A DNA stretch of 64,000 nt, taken from assembly GCF_042650605.1 (NCBI RefSeq), contig NZ_JBHSBN010000007.1, positions 62,001-126,000 of the forward strand, read 5' to 3'. This document shows, piece by piece, positions 51,622-60,131 of the stretch (position 1 is the stretch's first letter; each line of letters starts with the position of its first letter). Origin of the DNA: Micromonospora_J zhanjiangensis (GTDB taxonomy: Bacteria > Actinomycetota > Actinomycetes > Mycobacteriales > Micromonosporaceae). The notes beneath the pieces were generated by a model. That model was not told the origin of the DNA, did no database searches, and was given only the letters and a program-made list of their open reading frames with translations. The position numbers were made by a program, and so were the translations under genes.

Positions 51622-52569
51622 ATGCCCGGTTCGCCGTACACCGACCTGGACCGCCCGCCGCTGAACGCCGACCGGCTGCGGCGCGCACTGGTCGAGCCGT
51701 ACGGGCCGTGGCGCCGGCTGGAACTGCGGACCGAGACCGGGTCGACCAACGCGGACGCGGCCGAGGCGGCCCGGCGCGGGGAGCCCGAGGGCCTGGTGGT
51801 GGTGGCCGAGCGGCAGACCGCCGGCCGCGGCCGGCTCGGCCGCAGCTGGCAGTCGCCGCCCCGGGCGGGCCTCGCGGTCAGCGTCCTGCTGCGGCCCGGC
51901 GACGCCGACCCGGACCGCCGTTGGCCAGCCGTCCCGACCAACCGGTACGGCTGGCTGCCGCTGCTGGCCGGGGTCGCGTTGGCCACGGCGGTGACCCGGT
52001 TGGCCGAGCTGCCGGCCGAGCTGAAGTGGCCCAACGACCTGCTGGTGGGCGACGCGAAATGCGCCGGGATCCTGGCCGAGGGGGTGCCCGGCCCGGACCC
52101 GGGCCGGGCGCCGGCCGTCGTGCTGGGGTTCGGCCTGAACGTCACCCTGCGCGCCGACGAACTGCCGGTGAACCCGACCGGACTGCCGGCGACGTCGCTG
52201 GCGCTGGCCGGGGCGACGGCCACCGACCGGGACCCGCTGCTGCGCGCGGTGTTGCGGTCCGTCGCCGACTGGTACGACCGGTGGCGTACCGCCGGGGGCG
52301 ACGCGGACGCGTGCGGGTTGCGGGCGGCTTACCTGCGGCACTGCGCGACGGTGGGCCGCGACGTGCGGGTCCTGCTGCCGGCCGGCGACCCGCTGGTGGG
52401 CGCGGCGACCACGGTGGACCACGAGGGCCGCCTCGTCGTCACGACCGCCGGCACGGACGCGGGCGTCGCCGCCGGCACGGACGCGGGCGTCGCCGCCGGC
52501 ACGGACGCGGGCGTCGCCGCCGGCACTGAGCATCGGGTCGCCGCCGGCGACGTGTTGCACCTGCGCTGA
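51622..52569 (+). CDS. birA: Biotin--acyl-CoA carboxylase ligase
   Basis: 315-residue monofunctional biotin ligase (no N-terminal HTH). ETGSTNADAAEAARRG, the biotinyl-AMP loop RQTAGRGRLGRSWQSP and LKWPNDLLVGDAKCAGIL form the catalytic domain. The C-terminal SH3-like domain is extended by an in-frame GTDAGVAA repeat array. TAGGCT precedes the ATG by 6 nt. It modifies Lys551 of AccA, hence its place beside accD. Confidence 0.95.
   Translation: MPGSPYTDLDRPPLNADRLRRALVEPYGPWRRLELRTETGSTNADAAEAARRGEPEGLVVVAERQTAGRGRLGRSWQSPPRAGLAVSVLLRPGDADPDRRWPAVPTNRYGWLPLLAGVALATAVTRLAELPAELKWPNDLLVGDAKCAGILAEGVPGPDPGRAPAVVLGFGLNVTLRADELPVNPTGLPATSLALAGATATDRDPLLRAVLRSVADWYDRWRTAGGDADACGLRAAYLRHCATVGRDVRVLLPAGDPLVGAATTVDHEGRLVVTTAGTDAGVAAGTDAGVAAGTDAGVAAGTEHRVAAGDVLHLR
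52450..52530 (+). repeat. 24-bp tandem repeat near the birA 3' end
   Basis: Copies start at 52450, 52474 and 52498 (GGCACGGACGCGGGCGTCGC plus 4 nt), with a diverged fourth. They encode GTDAGVAA units in the BirA C-terminal domain. Confidence 0.85.
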
Positions 52570-52747
52570 GCCGACCGCTTGCGCCTGCGCTGAGCCGACC
52601 ACCCGAAAAGCCGGGAGGAAAACCAGCGCGCGGCGGGCGTCGGCGGTGGCGTCGAGCCAGTACGGTCAGCGCGACATCGACGTTTCCGGCGACCCGCCGC
52701 GACCGCTCCGGCGGACCGGGCGAGGATCGCGACGCAAGGAGGTTGGC

Positions 52748-53320
52748 GTGGCATTTCCCGATGACGTGCTCACGGCGGACGAGCACGTCGTTCTGCACCT
52801 GCACCCGCACTGGAAGGCGCTGATCCGGCCGGTCCTGATCGTGGTGCTGGCCGTCGCCGCGGTGGTGGCCGGACTGGTCCTGCTGCCGGACGGCGGTGCC
52901 GGCACGATCGGCGTGTACGTGATCGCGGCGGTGGGACTGGTGCTGGTGCTCTGGCTCAGCCTGTGGCCGTTCCTGGTCTGGAAGACGACGCACTACCTGT
53001 TCACCAACGAGCGGGTGCTGCTGCAGACCGGCGTGCTCTCCCGCGACCGGCGGGACATCCCGCTCGGCCGGATCAACGACCACTCGATGAACCAGCACTT
53101 CGTCGAGCGGATGCTCGGCTGCGGCACGTTGACCATCGAGTCGGCCGGTGAGCGGGGCCAGTCGGTGCTCACCGACATCCCGCGGGTGGAGAAGGTGCAG
53201 ACCACCCTGTACGAACTGGTGGAGGCGAACCACGACAAGCACTCGCTCGGCGACGACGAGATGCGGGACATCCTCGAGGACATGCGGGACGGTAAACCGC
53301 TGCGCCAGCAGCCCCGGTGA
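52748..53320 (+). CDS. PH-domain (bPH2/DUF304-type) membrane protein
   Basis: 190 residues. The first 80 contain two hydrophobic helices (ALIRPVLIVVLAVAAVVAGLVLL, YVIAAVGLVLVLWLSLWPFLVW). The PH-like domain follows (YLFTNERVLLQTGVLSRDRRDIPLGRINDHSMNQ), ending LTIESAGERGQSVLTDIPRVEKVQ. GTG at 52748 has an AAGGAGG site. Function unknown; bPH proteins occur near transport and division genes. Confidence 0.85.
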   Translation: MAFPDDVLTADEHVVLHLHPHWKALIRPVLIVVLAVAAVVAGLVLLPDGGAGTIGVYVIAAVGLVLVLWLSLWPFLVWKTTHYLFTNERVLLQTGVLSRDRRDIPLGRINDHSMNQHFVERMLGCGTLTIESAGERGQSVLTDIPRVEKVQTTLYELVEANHDKHSLGDDEMRDILEDMRDGKPLRQQPR

Positions 53321-53421
53321 CGAGCGGCCGGCGCGGGGTCGCGGTGGTTCCGGGTCCGGCGACGGACCCGACGCGGCGACCCCGGCCGGTTATTCCGGTG
53401 CCGGCTGGTGGTGCCGGCCGG

Positions 53422-54048
53422 TCAGCGGGTGGCGCGGACGGCCTCGGTGACGTCCTGGGAGTGTTCGAGTTCGGTGACCGCCTCGGCCAGCTCGGCCACC
53501 GGGTCCAGCTCGGCGACCAGGTGGTGCTCGTGCGGGTGCCGCCGCGGTTCGGCGCCCACCGGTTCGGGGCCGACCGGTGGCTGGCCCGCCGGCTCGGCCG
53601 GCGTCGGACCTTCCGGGGCCTTCCGGAAGACGAAGGTCCGGTAGGCCCAGAACCGGAAGATGGTGCCGATCACCAGGCCGAGCGTCTTGACCCCGGTGAT
53701 GACGGTCAGGCTCGTGACGTCGAGGCCGTACTTGGCGAAGCCGAGCAGACCCAGTTCGATGGCGAGGCCCGCGCCGTTGAAGACGAAGAACAGCATGGAC
53801 TCCCGGCGCATCGCCGCCTTCGGCCGGTCCCGGTACGTCCAGTGCCGGTTCATCAGGTACGACGTGATGGCGGCGACGATGGTCGCGACGACCGTTGCCT
53901 TGAGTTCACCGCGGTGGAAGACGGTCAGTGCGAGCGTGATGAACACCGCGTAGTTGATCGCGGTGTTGATGCCACCCACGATGCCGAATTTCAGGGCCTC
54001 GTGGACGAACTTCCGCCATCGGTCCGGCAGCATGTGGGCAGGACGCAT
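53422..54048 (-). CDS. GtrA family membrane protein 1
   Basis: 208 residues with four predicted helices (FGIVGGINTAINYAVFITLAL, TVVATIVAAITSYLMNRHWTY, FFVFNGAGLAIELGLLGF, and TVITGVKTLGLVIGTIFRFWAYR). GtrA proteins act in cell-surface polysaccharide or teichoic-acid glycosylation as lipid-linked sugar flippases. The C-terminal 50 residues are polar, with His and Glu repeats. A second, diverged copy follows. Confidence 0.87.
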   Translation of the reverse strand: MRPAHMLPDRWRKFVHEALKFGIVGGINTAINYAVFITLALTVFHRGELKATVVATIVAAITSYLMNRHWTYRDRPKAAMRRESMLFFVFNGAGLAIELGLLGFAKYGLDVTSLTVITGVKTLGLVIGTIFRFWAYRTFVFRKAPEGPTPAEPAGQPPVGPEPVGAEPRRHPHEHHLVAELDPVAELAEAVTELEHSQDVTEAVRATR

Positions 54049-54118
54049 TCGGTCACCTTAGGGGAGAGAACGGTCGGACGCGGCCGGGCGGGGCCGGGAT
54101 GGGCGGTAGCTCACGTCC

Positions 54119-54658
54119 TCAGTCACGATTGGTGATGACGTCGGGGGCGTCCTGTGCGGCCGGGCCGACGAAGACGAACCGCCGGTAGGACCAGAACCGG
54201 AAGAGCGTGCCCAGGGCGGCGCCGACCAGGTTGGCGGAGATGTTGTCGGCCAGCAGGGTCTTGAAGACGCCGGGCCAGATGCTGCCGAGGCCGTAGCGGC
54301 TGATGCCCAGGCAGGCCAGGGCGATGCCGAGACCGGCCGCGTTGAAGAAGAAGTAGAGCCCGTACTCCCGGGCCATCCCGGACCGCTCCCGGTGCCGCCA
54401 GGTCCAGAACCGGTTGCCGATGAAGGCGACCGTGGCGGCGACGATCGTGGAGATCGTCTTGGCGGTCAGCTCCTCCACGCCCCACGCCCTGATGAGGACA
54501 TTGAACAGGCCGATGTCGACGACGTAGGCGACCGCTCCGACGACGCCGAACTTGCCGACCTCGCGGATCAGGTGGCCGAACCGGTCGAACAGGCGGCGGA
54601 TGAGTCCGTGGCGGGTGCCCGGTGCGGAGGGCTGGTCGCCAGTAATGGTCACGGGCAC
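54119..54658 (-). CDS. GtrA family membrane protein 2
   Basis: 179 residues with the same four-helix plan (FGVVGAVAYVVDIGLFNVLI, TISTIVAATVAFIGNRFWTW, LYFFFNAAGLGIALACLG, GAALGTLFRFWSYRRFVF). It is the upstream member of a tandem GtrA pair. I choose GTG at 54658, which lies 7 nt after TACTCT. The longer reading runs through the divergent pckG region. Confidence 0.87.
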   Translation of the reverse strand: MPVTITGDQPSAPGTRHGLIRRLFDRFGHLIREVGKFGVVGAVAYVVDIGLFNVLIRAWGVEELTAKTISTIVAATVAFIGNRFWTWRHRERSGMAREYGLYFFFNAAGLGIALACLGISRYGLGSIWPGVFKTLLADNISANLVGAALGTLFRFWSYRRFVFVGPAAQDAPDVITNRD

Positions 54659-55050
54659 GGCTTCGAGAGTACCGGTTCCGGTCCGCCGCCAAGCGCCCCA
54701 CGGCGAGTCGTCACCGGTCGGCCGGGCGACAGTAGCCAGCAAAACACCATTAATACGCACCAAACACCGACTGTCGCAATTGTCTGGATCAGTGCCTCTG
54801 GGATGCCAGCGGCCCGCTCCCGGCGCCGAGAAAGAATTTGCGCGAAACTGCGCGCTGCGACGCGGAAAAGCTCGACTGTCGGCAAGATGGCCGTACCTTG
54901 TGCAGTTCTTCACAAGAAGTCTCGCTGCTCGCGAGGGTTACTCGGTTTACGCTGACGGGAAATCCCAGGTGTTGCGAAGGCGAAGCGTTACGGCTCGCCG
55001 GTGCTGTGCACCCCTCACATCGGTCAGTGTCGACCACAAGGAGAATCGCC
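54659..55050 (+). promoter_or_regulatory. pckG upstream region with a CRP-like site
   Basis: 392 nt without a gene. TGTGCAGTTCTTCACA (54899-54914) matches the CRP/GlxR consensus TGTGA-N6-TCACA with one mismatch. A TTTACGCT -10-like element follows at 54946-54953. AAGGAG at 55038-55043 is the pckG ribosome site. The first 130 nt are AT-rich for this genome. Confidence 0.55.
54899..54914. promoter_or_regulatory. Candidate cAMP-CRP-type site
   Basis: TGTGC-AGTTCT-TCACA sits about 137-152 nt upstream of pckG, within the longer inverted repeat CTTGTG...CACAAG. A CRP-family regulator of gluconeogenesis would be expected here. Confidence 0.5.
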
Positions 55051-56928
55051 ATGGCTGCTCCGGCTACCATCCGGGGGCTCGATCAGGCTCCGACCTCCCA
55101 TCCCGAACTGCTTGCCTGGGTACGCGAAATCGCCGAACTGACCACGCCGGACCAGGTGGTGTGGGTCGACGGCTCGGACGCCGAATGGGACCGTCTCACC
55201 ACCGAACTGGTCGACGCCGGCACGCTGGTGCGACTCGACCCGGAACGCAAGCCCAACTCGTTCTGGGGACGGACCGACCCGTCCGACGTGGCCCGCGCCG
55301 AGGACCGGACGTTCATCTGCTCGGTTGACGAGGCCGACGCCGGTCCGACCAACAACTGGATGGCCCCGGCCGACATGAAGCGGGAGATGACCGCGCTCTA
55401 CCGGGGTTCGATGCGCGGCCGGACGATGTACGTCATTCCGTTCTGCATGGGCCCGTTGGAGGCCGAGTCGCCGATGTTCGGCGTCGAGATCACCGACAGC
55501 CCGTACGTGGTGGCCTCGATGCGCATCATGACCCGGATGGGCGAGAAGGTGCTGCGCGGCATGGGTGACGACGCGGCCTTCGTGCGCGCGCTGCACTCGG
55601 TCGGCGCCCCGCTCGCCGAGGGACAGCAGGACGTGGCCTGGCCCTGCAACGACACCAAGTACATCTCGCACTTCCCGGAGACCCGGGAGATCTGGTCGTA
55701 CGGTTCCGGCTACGGCGGCAACTCGCTGCTCGGCAAGAAGTGCTACTCGCTGCGGATCGCCAGCGCGATGGCCCGCGACGAGGGTTGGCTCGCCGAGCAC
55801 ATGCTGATCATGAAACTGACCTCGCCCGAGGGCAGCGTGCACTACATCGCCGGCGCGTTCCCGTCCGCCTGCGGCAAGACGAACCTCGCCATGCTGGAGC
55901 CGACCATCCCGGGCTGGAAGGTCGAGACCATCGGCGACGACATCGCCTGGATGCGGTTCGGCGAGGACGGCCGGCTGTACGCGGTCAACCCCGAGTACGG
56001 GCTGTTCGGCGTCGCGCCGGGCACCGGCTGGAAGACCAACGCCAACGCCATGCGGACGATGGACCGGGGCAACTCCATCTTCACCAACGTCGGCCTGACC
56101 GACGACGGGGACGTCTGGTGGGAGGGCATGGGCGAGCCGCCGGCCCACCTGATCGACTGGAAGGGTCGGGACTGGACGCCGGACAGCGACGAGCTGTCCT
56201 CGCACGCGAACAGCCGGTTCTGCACCCCGATCACCCAGTGCCCGATCGTGGCCGACGAGTACAACGACCCGAAGGGCGTACCGATCGACGCGATCCTGTT
56301 CGGCGGCCGGCGCAGGGACACCGTCCCGCTGGTGACCGAGGCCCGGGACTGGGTGCACGGTGTCTACCTCGGAGCGACGCTCTCCTCGGAGACCACCGCC
56401 GCCGCGTCCGGCCAGGTTGGCGTCGTGCGCCGGGACCCGATGGCGATGCTGCCGTTCATCGGTTACCACGCCGGTGACTACTTCCGGCACTGGATCGAGA
56501 TGGGCAAGGGGACCGACGGCGACGAGGCCAAGCTGCCGAAGATCTTCTACGTCAACTGGTTCCGCAAGGACGCCGACGGCAACTTCCTGTGGCCGGGCTT
56601 CGGGGAGAACTCCCGGGTGCTGAAGTGGATCGTCGAGCGGGTCGAGGGGCGCGGCGAGGCGGTGGAGACGCCGATCGGGTTCGTGCCGGCGCCGGACGCG
56701 CTGGACACCGAGGGCCTGGCGGACTTCTCCGCCGAGGACATGCGGATCGCCACCAAGGTCGACGTCGACGAGTGGCGGGCCGAGCTGCCGCTGGTCACCG
56801 AGTGGTTCGAGAAGTTCGGCGACAAGCTGCCCGGCGTGCTGTGGGCCGAGTTGGACGCCCTGAAGGCCCGGCTCGACCTGGAGGAGAACCGGATCCGGTC
56901 GGCGCAGCCCGAGACGCACCGGGCCTGA
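55051..56928 (+). CDS. pckG: GTP-dependent phosphoenolpyruvate carboxykinase
   Basis: 625-residue enzyme converting oxaloacetate and GTP to phosphoenolpyruvate and CO2 at the start of gluconeogenesis. The reactive-Cys P-loop is AFPSACGKTNLAML. KWKVETIGDDIAWM and the PEPCK active-site segments PFIGYHAGDYFRHW and NSLLGKKCYSLRIAS are present. ATG with an AAGGAG site. Regulation may involve the CRP-like site upstream. It is followed by a strong stem-loop. Confidence 0.95.
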   Translation: MAAPATIRGLDQAPTSHPELLAWVREIAELTTPDQVVWVDGSDAEWDRLTTELVDAGTLVRLDPERKPNSFWGRTDPSDVARAEDRTFICSVDEADAGPTNNWMAPADMKREMTALYRGSMRGRTMYVIPFCMGPLEAESPMFGVEITDSPYVVASMRIMTRMGEKVLRGMGDDAAFVRALHSVGAPLAEGQQDVAWPCNDTKYISHFPETREIWSYGSGYGGNSLLGKKCYSLRIASAMARDEGWLAEHMLIMKLTSPEGSVHYIAGAFPSACGKTNLAMLEPTIPGWKVETIGDDIAWMRFGEDGRLYAVNPEYGLFGVAPGTGWKTNANAMRTMDRGNSIFTNVGLTDDGDVWWEGMGEPPAHLIDWKGRDWTPDSDELSSHANSRFCTPITQCPIVADEYNDPKGVPIDAILFGGRRRDTVPLVTEARDWVHGVYLGATLSSETTAAASGQVGVVRRDPMAMLPFIGYHAGDYFRHWIEMGKGTDGDEAKLPKIFYVNWFRKDADGNFLWPGFGENSRVLKWIVERVEGRGEAVETPIGFVPAPDALDTEGLADFSAEDMRIATKVDVDEWRAELPLVTEWFEKFGDKLPGVLWAELDALKARLDLEENRIRSAQPETHRA

Positions 56929-56937
56929 CCGCCCACC

Positions 56938-56980
56938 CGTCGCCCGTCCGCCCCGCCGGGTGGTGTGCGGACGGGCGACG
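56938..56980. terminator. 13-bp stem-loop after pckG
   Basis: CGTCGCCCGTCCG (56938-56950) pairs exactly with CGGACGGGCGACG (56968-56980) around 17 nt, just past the pckG stop. No T-run. Confidence 0.75.
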
Positions 56981-56998
56981 GCGGGCACTATCGACGGC

Positions 56999-57889
56999 AT
57001 GACGACGACGGCCGCCGCGACCCCCGAGGTCCGGCGGCCGCCGGCCGTCCGCGCGCTGTCCGGCCTGCTGGCCACGACCGCGGTGGTCTGCGTCGCGGTC
57101 GAGGTGCTCAACTGGTGGTACGCGCCGGAGGCGGGGGTCGGGCTGTCCGTCCGTACCGGCTGGGCGCTGCTGCGGTCGCTCGGCTTCCTGTTGCTGATCG
57201 GGCACGTCCGGCGGGGCCGGGCCGCGGCCCGGCCGTTCGGGCTGATCCTCACGGTGACGACGATCTTCGCGGTCGGCCGGCTGATCGTGCCCCGGCAGGG
57301 GACACCGCCGCTGCCCGGGTTGCTCGGGTTCGGGCTGTTGAGCGGGCTCTGCCTCGCGGTGGTCTGGCTGCTGTACCGGTCCCCGGTGGTGGCGGAGCAC
57401 CTGGTCCGGCAGCCCGGCCGGCTGGTGTTCGACCGGCAGGGCATCACCTGGCAGGAGTCCGCACCGCGCCGGCCCGCCGTGGCCGGTTGGCTGCTCACCG
57501 CCCGGGTCGCCACCTTCACCTACAGCCCGCTGATGCTGGTGCCCGCCCTGGTGGCGATCGGCGCGATCTTCGACGGGCGGCTGGCCTTCGTACCGGCGGT
57601 GGCGGTCTGGCTGGCCGCCGGCTTCGCGGTCAGCTACGTGGTGCTGTTCTGCGCGTTCTTCCTGCTGCGCGGCAAACGCTGGGCACGGGTCGTGCTGGTC
57701 GTGGTCACCGTCGCCGTACTCCTGGTGGACCTGCCGTTGTGCTGGGCGCTGCTCGGGCCGGACGGCCTGGTCCGCGACGGTGGTCCGCTGCTGGCCGCCG
57801 CGGCGCTGGCGCTGTACGCCCTGTGGCGCGCCGGCCGGACGGCCCGGCGCGCCGATGCCGATCCGGGACTCGCCGGCCGCCCGGCGTAG
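56999..57889 (+). CDS. Multi-pass membrane protein, unknown function
   Basis: 296 residues with seven or eight predicted helices. No family recognised. A loop at about 150-175 (GRLVFDRQGITWQESAPRR) is the longest polar segment, and the C-terminus is basic. CACTAT lies 7 nt before the ATG. Its position between pckG and the prenyltransferase says little about function. Confidence 0.65.
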   Translation: MTTTAAATPEVRRPPAVRALSGLLATTAVVCVAVEVLNWWYAPEAGVGLSVRTGWALLRSLGFLLLIGHVRRGRAAARPFGLILTVTTIFAVGRLIVPRQGTPPLPGLLGFGLLSGLCLAVVWLLYRSPVVAEHLVRQPGRLVFDRQGITWQESAPRRPAVAGWLLTARVATFTYSPLMLVPALVAIGAIFDGRLAFVPAVAVWLAAGFAVSYVVLFCAFFLLRGKRWARVVLVVVTVAVLLVDLPLCWALLGPDGLVRDGGPLLAAAALALYALWRAGRTARRADADPGLAGRPA

Positions 57890-57924
57890 CGCGCCGGGTA
57901 GCCGCGGTCGCTACGCTGCAGGGG

Positions 57925-58695
57925 ATGGACGTGCGGAACCTGATCTATTCGGTGTACGAGCGGCGGCTGACGGCCAAGCTGGCCGGCAAGCCCGTGCCGC
58001 AGCATGTCGGCGTCATGTGTGACGGCAACCGCCGCTGGGCCAAGGAGATGGGGTACGTCGACCCCAACGACGGTCACCGGGTCGGCGCGGCCAAGATCAA
58101 ACACCTGCTGGGCTGGTGCGATCAGGCCGGCGTCGGACACGTGACGCTCTACCTGCTGGCGACCGACAACCTGCGTCGGCCGGCCAGCCAGTTGGACCCG
58201 CTGCTGGCGATAATCGAGACGTTGGTCACCGAGCTGGCAGAGGAGGGCCACCCCTGGCGGCTGCGGATGGTGGGCGCGCTGGACGTGCTGCCGGCCGCCA
58301 CCGCCGCCGGGCTGAAGGCCGCCGAGGAACGGACCCGGGACCGCACCGGCGGCGCGCAGGTGAACATCGCGGTGGGCTACGGCGGCCGGCGGGAGATCGC
58401 CGACGCGGTCCGGTCCCTGCTGCAGGAGCACGCCGCGGCCGGCGGCACCATCGAGGAACTGGTGGAGGTCCTCGACGTCGAGCACATCGCGGAGCACCTC
58501 TACACCCGCGGTCAGCCGGATCCCGACCTGGTCATCCGCACCAGCGGCGAGCAGCGGCTGTCCGGCTTCCTGCTGTGGCAGTCGGCCCACTCGGAGTTCT
58601 ACTTCTGCGACGTGAACTGGCCCGACTTCCGGCACATCGACTTCCTCCGGGCGCTGCGCGCGTACGGCAACCGCCAACGCCGCTACGGCGCCTGA
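57925..58695 (+). CDS. cis-Prenyltransferase (short-chain Z-isoprenyl diphosphate synthase type)
   Basis: 256-residue UppS-family enzyme. The catalytic Asp is in GVMCDGNRRWAKEMG, with the C-terminal RTSGEQRLSGFLLWQ and the FYFCDVNWPDFRHIDFL signature. The size matches mycobacterial Rv1086-type Z,E-farnesyl diphosphate synthase better than the full-length undecaprenyl enzyme, but the product length cannot be read from the sequence. It feeds lipid carriers for cell-wall synthesis. TACGCT lies 7 nt before the ATG. Confidence 0.92.
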   Translation: MDVRNLIYSVYERRLTAKLAGKPVPQHVGVMCDGNRRWAKEMGYVDPNDGHRVGAAKIKHLLGWCDQAGVGHVTLYLLATDNLRRPASQLDPLLAIIETLVTELAEEGHPWRLRMVGALDVLPAATAAGLKAAEERTRDRTGGAQVNIAVGYGGRREIADAVRSLLQEHAAAGGTIEELVEVLDVEHIAEHLYTRGQPDPDLVIRTSGEQRLSGFLLWQSAHSEFYFCDVNWPDFRHIDFLRALRAYGNRQRRYGA

Positions 58696-58726
58696 CCCGC
58701 GCGGCCATGCCCCGCGGGGCGCGCGG

Positions 58727-59551
58727 TCAGCCGAGCAGGTGGACGGCGTCGGTCAGGAAGTCACCCAGCGCCTCGGGGGAGTCGATGGTCAGGTCGGCGG
58801 CCGAGGCGACCTCCTGGCCGGTCTCCGGGTTGGCCACCGCGACGCAGACGCCGAAGAAGTCCGGCTCCTTCTCCTGGTGCGCCCGCAGCGCGGCGAACGC
58901 CTTGATGTCGGAGACGTCGTCGCCGAAGTACCAGGCACACCGGGCCGACCGGACGGCTTCGCCGATGACCAGGCCCTTGTCCTGGTCGACCGGTGGTTTG
59001 AGCTCCAGCACCATCCGCCCGCCCTGCACCCGCAGGCCCAGCCGGTCGGCCTGGGCCCGGCCCCACGCCTCGACGGTCCCGGCGTGCTGCGGCGCGGTGC
59101 GGTAGTGCAGCGCCACGGACAGCCGCTTGTACTCCACCAGGATCGACTCGGGCAGCTCGGCCCGGGCCAGCTCGACCAGGTCGGCCATGGTCGGCACCCA
59201 GGGCAGGGCGGCCGGCTCGGTCACCGTCTCGCCGGAGCCGTGACAGTGCTCCAGGCCGTAGAGCCCGTAGAGGTCGACCTCCTCCAGCCCGGCGAACTGC
59301 TCGCGGAGGAAGTCCACCGGTCGGGCCGAGACGATGGCGACCCGTTGCACCTTGCCGGCCAGCGCGTCGAGCGCGGCGAGCACCTTCGGCGCGGGCTGCA
59401 CCGCGGTCGGGTCGTCCCGGACCGGGGCCAGCGTGCCGTCGAAGTCGAAGAACAGCACGCACTGGCGGACCCGTTCGGCGGTCGCCCGCCAGGCCTGCTC
59501 GGCGTTCCAGGGAGAGGTAGGGCGCTGGTCACCCAGGTTTGACGGCGGCAC
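58727..59551 (-). CDS. otsB: Trehalose-6-phosphate phosphatase
   Basis: 274-residue HAD phosphatase. Motif 1 is LFFDFDGTLAPVRDD, motif 2 IVSARPVDFLREQFAG and the last acidic motif WYFGDDVSDIKAFAAL. It dephosphorylates trehalose-6-phosphate in the OtsA-OtsB osmoprotectant route. The OtsA partner is not in the window. It is transcribed away from the prenyltransferase. Confidence 0.93.
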   Translation of the reverse strand: MPPSNLGDQRPTSPWNAEQAWRATAERVRQCVLFFDFDGTLAPVRDDPTAVQPAPKVLAALDALAGKVQRVAIVSARPVDFLREQFAGLEEVDLYGLYGLEHCHGSGETVTEPAALPWVPTMADLVELARAELPESILVEYKRLSVALHYRTAPQHAGTVEAWGRAQADRLGLRVQGGRMVLELKPPVDQDKGLVIGEAVRSARCAWYFGDDVSDIKAFAALRAHQEKEPDFFGVCVAVANPETGQEVASAADLTIDSPEALGDFLTDAVHLLG

Positions 59552-59602
59552 GGGCGTCAGCGTACCCGGCGCGGGGCCGTGAAAGTTGCGGGTGTCAGGA
59601 CG

Positions 59603-59971
59603 TCAGTCGTCGCTTCCGATCATGGCACGGCGACCGTGCATCCGGGGCGCGATCGGCACCACGGCTGCGTCCTGACCGTGGCTGAGCAGGTATCCCTCGA
59701 CGAAGCCGGTGTTGCGGTCGCCGGTCCGGTCGTCCAGGTCGTTCAGCCGGGCGACGAGGAACTCGGTCAGCGCGGTGATCCGGCCGTCGAGCCGTTCGTG
59801 CAGATCGGCGACGACGGCGAGCACGGTGCCGGCGCCGGCACCGACGACCGCGACGAGGTTCACGATGACCGGGACCTGCTGACCCTGCACCGTGCCGACC
59901 ACGACGTTCGCCGTCACGCAGAGCGTCGCCGACACCGCCGCGACCACGACTGCCATCCATTTCAGGGTCAT
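59603..59971 (-). CDS. Small membrane protein
   Basis: 122 residues. Two hydrophobic helices (WMAVVVAAVSATLCVTANVVVG and VIVNLVAVVGAGAGTVLAVVA), then a charged tail with heptad-like spacing (ADLHERLDGRITALTEFLVARLNDLDD). ATG at 59971 with an AAGGAGGGG site. No family. Confidence 0.65.
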   Translation of the reverse strand: MTLKWMAVVVAAVSATLCVTANVVVGTVQGQQVPVIVNLVAVVGAGAGTVLAVVADLHERLDGRITALTEFLVARLNDLDDRTGDRNTGFVEGYLLSHGQDAAVVPIAPRMHGRRAMIGSDD

Positions 59972-60131
59972 GAATGACCCCTCCTTCTGTCCCCGCAGGG
60001 CTGGGTGCGGCGCTGTCCGTCCCCCCGCCGACGTCGAGCCCAAGCAGTACGGATTGGCACGTTAGCCGGTGGTTTCTTGTCCCGGTGCGAGACGGATGAG
60101 GCTACCGCCCAAACTTGCGCCATTTGCCGAT

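Noticed and set aside
55024..57519. Long open frames on the strand opposite pckG and its neighbour
   Set aside because: They mirror strong coding genes (pckG and others), have repetitive Arg/Pro/Gly composition and no recognisable domains. High GC leaves such frames open by chance. The same holds for the long reverse frame at 17946-21377 and others like it.
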